Positions 6,094 to 9,503 of a stretch of DNA of 9,503 nt are shown piece by piece. A program made the position numbers and the translations under genes. Numbering within the stretch: the stretch's first letter is position 1; each line of letters opens with the position of its first letter. The notes beneath the pieces were generated by a model. That model saw only the letters and a program-made list of their open reading frames with translations. It did not search any database and was not told the DNA's origin. The DNA comes from an uncultured Peptoniphilus sp. (lineage in GTDB: Bacteria > Bacillota > Clostridia > Tissierellales > Peptoniphilaceae): the NCBI GenBank assembly GCA_946999425.1, contig CAMQDG010000053.1, positions 1 to 9,503 of the forward strand. Reading direction: 5' to 3'.

Positions 6094-6122
6094 TTTAAAA
6101 AACTTCTCATTTAAGATATTAT
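6094..6122 (+). promoter_or_regulatory. candidate sigma-A promoter of the Na+/Pi cotransporter gene
   Basis: TTTAAA (6094-6099) and TATTAT (6117-6122) are exactly 17 bases apart (4/6 and 5/6 to consensus). The predicted start near 6129 precedes the ribosome site GGGAGGG (6138-6144). It would serve the cotransporter and probably hisS. Confidence 0.4.
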
Positions 6123-6149
6123 TTAAATATAAACAAAGGGAGGGAATAA

Positions 6150-7754
6150 ATGCCGATAACTTATATTTTTGGACTCTTAGGCGGCTTTGCATTTTTTATT
6201 TACGGAATGGACTTAATGAGCGGAGGTCTTGAACTTGTAGCAGGAGATAGACTCCACAAATGGATCGAAAAAATGACATCATCAACCCTAAAAGGTCTTT
6301 TAGTAGGTATAGGAGTAACAGCCTTAATACAATCATCTTCAGGCACCACTGTAATGGTAGTAGGCTTTGTAAACGCAGGACTTATGACCATTGAACAAGC
6401 AGTGGGTATTATTATGGGTGCAAACATAGGAACAACAATAACAGGTCAACTTGTAGCCTTGGACATTTCCAGCATCGCCCCATTACTTGCCTTCATAGGA
6501 TTTTTTATAAGAAAATTTATAAAAAAACCAACAGTAAAATACTTAGGACAAGTAATCTTAGGACTTGGACTCCTATTTATGGGAATGAACCTTATGAGCA
6601 CATCCATGAGTCCATTAAGAGAATATGAGGGATTTAGAAACTTACTTATAAGCATATCAAACCCCTTCTTGGGAATTATAGCAGGAGCTGTAATAACAGC
6701 CATCATTCAAGCATCAGCAGCATCCCTTGGAATATTGCAAGCAATAGCCAACGAAGGCTTAATAGGCCTTCACGGATCCATGTATATTATTTGCGGCTTT
6801 AACATAGGAACATGTATAACAAGTGTCCTTTCCTCCATAGGAACATCAAAAAATGCCCAAAGAACTGCAGCAGTCCACGTGCTATTTAACCTTATAGGAA
6901 CAATTATATTTGTTATCATTGCACAATTTATCCCAATAGATAGATTTATAGAAAGCATATCAAGAGCATTACCAGCAGCCCAAATAGCCAACATGCACAC
7001 ATTTTTTAACATAATGGCAACAGTAATACTTCTTCCCTTTTCAAGATACCTTGCTAAACTTTCAACCCTCATAATAAGAGGAAAAGACAAGGAACAAGAA
7101 GAAATGAGCCTTCAATATATAAATCCTAAAAAAACTATGAGAGAAGCAGCAACAGAACTTACAGACATCCGTGCAGAAGCCCATAGAATGATAGACATAG
7201 CCATGGTAAACTTTAAAATAAGCATGGACTTAATAAGCAAATTTGAAGAAGAAAAATATGAAACAGTATTTCACAATGAAAAAATTTTGAACTTTCTAAA
7301 CTCCAACATAACAAGATATATTATTGACTGCCTATCCATGGAAATGGACGAAAACATGGCAGCAAACTATACAGGCTATATGAGAATAGTAAGAGACGTT
7401 GAAAGAATAGGAGATCACGCAAAAAGTATAGCAGAAGGAGCAAAATTAAAAGAAGACAAAAAATTAATCTACACAGAAGAATCCATAAAAGAATTAAGCG
7501 CAGTGCAAACCTCAATAAGCACAATGTTTAATGCAGTTATAACAGAACTACCATCCCAAGAGAAAAAAGACAGACTAAAATTTTTCTCAAGGAGAATAGA
7601 ATCCTATGTAGATGATTATAGAAATGAACACATGGACAGGATGAGACTTGGAGTATGCGACCCTGAAAGCGGTCTGGTATTTGAAAAAACTTTAAGTGCC
7701 TTAGAAAGAATACAAGCCTACATCTACAACGTAGGAAAACTAATAATCAATTAA
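6150..7754 (+). CDS. Na+/phosphate cotransporter (NptA/PF02690 type) with C-terminal PhoU-like domain
   Basis: Membrane carrier that imports or exports inorganic phosphate coupled to sodium, of the bacterial NptA/YjbB type related to animal SLC34. The 534 residues fit the family. The membrane half (1-310) holds two inverted Na/Pi repeats: the first has QSSSGTT (61-67) and GANIGTTITG (90-99), the second QASAAS (187-192) and GFNIGTCITS (216-225). The second QSSS site is altered, with Ser188 and Ser190 positions being Ala. The soluble tail (about 325-534) is a PhoU-like helical bundle with DVERIGDHAKSIAE (416-429), the metal-binding E/DxxxD signature. The start is ATG with GGGAGGG five bases upstream. 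It is divergent from a second PhoU-like gene (DUF47) across 137 bases and is followed by hisS after 17 bases, so the latter may be read through. Confidence 0.93.
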   Translation: MPITYIFGLLGGFAFFIYGMDLMSGGLELVAGDRLHKWIEKMTSSTLKGLLVGIGVTALIQSSSGTTVMVVGFVNAGLMTIEQAVGIIMGANIGTTITGQLVALDISSIAPLLAFIGFFIRKFIKKPTVKYLGQVILGLGLLFMGMNLMSTSMSPLREYEGFRNLLISISNPFLGIIAGAVITAIIQASAASLGILQAIANEGLIGLHGSMYIICGFNIGTCITSVLSSIGTSKNAQRTAAVHVLFNLIGTIIFVIIAQFIPIDRFIESISRALPAAQIANMHTFFNIMATVILLPFSRYLAKLSTLIIRGKDKEQEEMSLQYINPKKTMREAATELTDIRAEAHRMIDIAMVNFKISMDLISKFEEEKYETVFHNEKILNFLNSNITRYIIDCLSMEMDENMAANYTGYMRIVRDVERIGDHAKSIAEGAKLKEDKKLIYTEESIKELSAVQTSISTMFNAVITELPSQEKKDRLKFFSRRIESYVDDYRNEHMDRMRLGVCDPESGLVFEKTLSALERIQAYIYNVGKLIIN

Positions 7755-7758
7755 AAAG

Positions 7759-7766
7759 AAAGGTGA
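7759..7766 (+). promoter_or_regulatory. ribosome-binding site deciding the hisS start
   Basis: AAAGGTGA lies five bases before ATG at 7772. An in-frame GTG at 7763 is part of this site and would lengthen the protein by three residues (M-T-L); it has no ribosome site of its own. Confidence 0.7.
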
Positions 7767-7771
7767 CATTA

Positions 7772-9076
7772 ATGGATAAAGTAAAACCCTCAACCCTTCC
7801 GGGCTTTATGGAACTCTTGCCGGAAGAACAAATATTATTTAATAAAATGATGGACATAATCAGAAAGCATTACGAAGAGAATGGCTTTCTTCCCATAGAC
7901 ACACCAGTCCTTGAAAAAACCGAAGTCCTCTTAGCAAAAGGAGGAGGAGAAACGGAAAAACAAATTTACAGATTCACAAAAGGGGACACAGACATGAGTA
8001 TGCGTTTCGACCTAACAGTACCCCTTGCAAGATACACAGTAGAACACTTTTCCGACCTAACCTTTCCCTTTAAAAGATATCAAATATCCAAAGTATATAG
8101 GGGTGAAAGAGCCCAAAGAGGAAGATTTAGAGAATTTTACCAATGCGACATAGACGCCATAGGAAATGGAAAACTTTCCATTGTAAATGATGCCCAAATG
8201 CCTGTTATAATCTGTGGAATATTTAAAGACTTAAAACTTGGAAACTTTAAAGTCCACATAAACAACAGAAAAATATTAAAAGGATTTTTTGAAAACTTAG
8301 GAGCAAAAAAAGAAGAAGAAATATTAAGAACCATAGACAAACTTGACAAAATAGGCATGGGAAAAATGGTTGAAGAATTAAAAGATCAGGGCTTAAAAGA
8401 AGAAGAAATAGAAAAAATATTGGAATTTTTACAAGTCCAAGGCAAAAACGCAGAAAAAATCTCAGCATTAAAAAACTTAAAAATAGAAAACGAAAAATTT
8501 AAAGAAGGCATAGAAGAACTAAGTCAAGTCTTGGAATATATAGAAGCCTTTGGAGTATCAGAAGAAAACATAGAAGTAGACTTAAAAATAGCAAGAGGAC
8601 TGGACTATTACACAGGAACAGTTTACGAAACATTCTTAACCGGCCATGAAGACGTAGGTAGCGTATGCTCAGGAGGCAGATACGACAATTTAGCAGAATA
8701 CTATACAGACTTAAAACTTCCTGGAGTAGGAATATCCATAGGACTTTCAAGACTCTTCTTTAAACTCATGGAAAAAAACTTAATACAAACAGAAAATAAA
8801 TCCCTGGTAGACCTAATAATAATCCCCATGGAAGGCTTTTTAACAGAAGGCATAAAACTTGTAAAAACCTTAAAAGAAAAGGGTATAAAGGCAATAATTT
8901 ATTCAGAAGAAGGGAAAATAGGTAAAAAATTTAAATATGCAGACAAATTAAACATACCCTATTCTATAGCCCTGGGAGAAAATGAAATAAAAACAGGACT
9001 TTATCCCTTGAAAAACATGAAAACATCAGACCAAGAAGAACTTTCCATAGAAGAGATTTGCCAAAAATTAAAATAA
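7772..9076 (+). CDS. hisS: histidyl-tRNA synthetase (HisRS)
   Basis: Class II aminoacyl-tRNA synthetase that charges tRNA-His with histidine in the cytosol. The 434 residues match the usual 420-430. Motif 1 region is at about 30-48; motif 2 is YRGERAQRGRFREF (109-122) followed by YQCDID (123-128). The histidine-specific loop ARGLDYYTG (274-282) is intact and shows that this is a true HisRS, not the HisZ regulatory paralogue. GGRYDNL (301-307) and motif 3 GVGISIGLSRLF (318-329) complete the catalytic core. An insertion of helices (about 165-255) and a C-terminal anticodon-binding domain (about 346-434, with KKFKYADKLNIPY and LKNM) follow. RFDLTVPLARY (78-88) and REFYQCD are of the archaeal/eukaryotic HisRS type; most bacterial enzymes have LRPEGT and RQFHQ there. 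It starts 17 bases after the cotransporter, with no T-box between; aspS, its common neighbour in Firmicutes, does not follow before the terminator. Confidence 0.95.
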   Translation: MDKVKPSTLPGFMELLPEEQILFNKMMDIIRKHYEENGFLPIDTPVLEKTEVLLAKGGGETEKQIYRFTKGDTDMSMRFDLTVPLARYTVEHFSDLTFPFKRYQISKVYRGERAQRGRFREFYQCDIDAIGNGKLSIVNDAQMPVIICGIFKDLKLGNFKVHINNRKILKGFFENLGAKKEEEILRTIDKLDKIGMGKMVEELKDQGLKEEEIEKILEFLQVQGKNAEKISALKNLKIENEKFKEGIEELSQVLEYIEAFGVSEENIEVDLKIARGLDYYTGTVYETFLTGHEDVGSVCSGGRYDNLAEYYTDLKLPGVGISIGLSRLFFKLMEKNLIQTENKSLVDLIIIPMEGFLTEGIKLVKTLKEKGIKAIIYSEEGKIGKKFKYADKLNIPYSIALGENEIKTGLYPLKNMKTSDQEELSIEEICQKLK

Positions 9077-9086
9077 AAAATAAAAC

Positions 9087-9133
9087 AAAAATCCATTGAA
9101 AATATGAAAAAATCAATGGATTTTTTATTTTGT
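9087..9133. terminator. intrinsic terminator after hisS
   Basis: ATCCATTGA (9091-9099) pairs with TCAATGGAT (9113-9121); flanking A4/T4 lengthens the stem to 13 bp around a 13-base A-rich loop. A T-rich tail follows on the plus strand, and the A-run at 9083-9090 could also serve as a T-run for transcripts from the right. Confidence 0.83.
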
Positions 9134-9283
9134 TTAATTCGGAGATGACGTTTGATTTCTAATATTTTATTAGGGAAGAAAATCAATATTCTAATTTTGA
9201 ATAAACATTAATTTTAAATCATTTAAGAAATCCTTTCATTTAAACAATCTTCTTTTTTGCCACAATCTTTAAAAATCCTGTAG

Positions 9284-9312
9284 GGACCAATTTATTGGTC
9301 CGCGTGTATAAT
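9284..9312 (+). promoter_or_regulatory. operator-like 18-bp palindrome next to a consensus -10
   Basis: GGACCAATTTATTGGTCC (9284-9301) is two perfect 8-bp arms around TT. TATAAT at 9307-9312 follows after five bases. The palindrome fills the spacer and -35 position, where no TTGACA-like hexamer exists, as expected for a repressor operator or an activator-dependent (for instance MerR-like) promoter. No regulator gene is in view. Confidence 0.55.
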
Positions 9313-9338
9313 GTGAGAGAAAAAAATAAATATTTTGA

Positions 9339-9356
9339 TTTAAAATTTATTTTAAA
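9339..9356. repeat. 18-bp AT-only palindrome
   Basis: TTTAAAATTTATTTTAAA consists of two 8-bp arms around TT. It shares size and centre (AT-TT-AT) with the GC-rich palindrome 38 bp to the left. It contains only A and T, so chance is likely. Confidence 0.4.
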
Positions 9357-9472
9357 ATTTTTTATAAAATATTTTTTACGCTCTACGTGAAGCATTTTTG
9401 TTTTATGTTTTTTCAATTGAAATTTTTTCTACATTTATTCTTTTTCGTTTTTTTATCTTACATATGTAACGC

Positions 9473-9503
9473 GAGGGGGACTAATGGACTTGCGATTGTC
9501 CCT
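9473..9503 (+). other. possible start of a gene leaving the window
   Basis: GAGG (9473-9476) is seven bases before ATG at 9484, and the frame reads Met-Asp-Leu-Arg-Leu-Ser to the window edge. Alternatively this is structured RNA: GGGAC (9477-9481) can pair with GTCCC (9498-9502), putting the ATG in a 16-base loop. Only 20 bases are available, so no product can be named. Confidence 0.25.

Larger units (their letters stand above)
9134..9483. other. 350-bp AT-rich intergenic region with palindromes, no gene recognised
   Basis: I find no convincing reading frame with a ribosome site on either strand. The left part has a small hairpin CTAATA/TATTAG (9159-9173). The centre has the palindrome/promoter at 9284-9312 and an AT palindrome at 9339-9356. 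The right part (about 9360-9457) is dominated by T-runs on the plus strand, then a 12-bp palindrome TTACATATGTAA (9458-9469) and a GC-rich GAGGGGG. If transcription starts near 9319, the leader to the ATG at 9484 is about 165 bases. Confidence 0.6.

Noticed and set aside
6200..7524. Several reading frames antisense to the cotransporter
   Set aside because: They mirror the AT-rich coding strand, lack ribosome sites and resemble no family.
7755..7771. T-box or other leader upstream of hisS
   Set aside because: Only 17 bases separate the two genes, too short for any T-box element.
9284..9301. GGACC palindrome as an intrinsic terminator
   Set aside because: Neither strand has a T-run directly after the arms, and the loop is only two bases; an operator is more likely.
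9134..9503. Insertion sequence end or CRISPR leader in the right-hand intergenic region
   Set aside because: No repeat units, transposase fragment or recognised terminal inverted repeat could be found in the bases available.

Overview
The window is a very AT-rich chromosomal stretch of a low-GC Gram-positive anaerobe. Strong purine-rich Shine-Dalgarno sites, a Clostridia-style two-component system, heavy use of AAA/ATA codons and the family membership of the proteins fit Clostridia/Tissierellia. A Peptoniphilaceae-like organism is my best guess, but this is inferred from style, not from a search. All genes look chromosomal and intact. I see no CRISPR array, phage gene or recognisable insertion sequence.

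Layout. (1) Positions 1-117 hold the 3' end of a 5S rRNA and the rRNA operon terminator. (2) 198-1374 (+) carries rpiB (ribose-5-phosphate isomerase B) and a class II zinc aldolase of the FucA type, closed by a hairpin that works on both strands (1375-1410). (3) 1423-3465 (-) carries a YihY/BrkB-type membrane protein followed by a membrane-anchored NodB-type polysaccharide deacetylase, with a perfect 24-bp AT palindrome across the YihY stop codon. (4) 3521-5415 (+) is an OmpR-family response regulator and its histidine kinase, divergent from the YihY gene across a 55-bp gap whose centre is a symmetric -10 element. (5) 5401-6012 (-) is a DUF47/PhoU-like protein whose 3' end overlaps the kinase gene by 15 bp. 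It is divergent from a Na+/phosphate cotransporter with its own PhoU-like tail (6150-7754, +), which is followed after 17 bp by hisS (7772-9076, +) and a terminator. (6) 9134-9503 has no complete gene, but contains an 18-bp GC-rich palindrome beside a consensus TATAAT, further palindromes, and possibly the first codons of a gene leaving the window.

How it works together. The middle block reads as cell-envelope biology: a sensor pair next to an envelope membrane protein and a peptidoglycan or polysaccharide deacetylase. The next block reads as phosphate handling: a sodium-phosphate carrier plus two PhoU-like domains. The two-component system lies between them and could serve either, but nothing in the sequence settles this. 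The first block is sugar-phosphate metabolism. For four genes (deacetylase, YihY, DUF47, hisS) the longest reading frame starts too far upstream; I moved the start to the codon that follows a good ribosome-binding site.

I did not find a clearly new multi-gene system. The items most worth a second look are the HisRS, whose motifs are of the archaeal/eukaryotic type, the DUF47-NptA pairing without a Pit transporter, the palindrome/promoter at 9284-9312, and the symmetric divergent promoter at 3481-3490.
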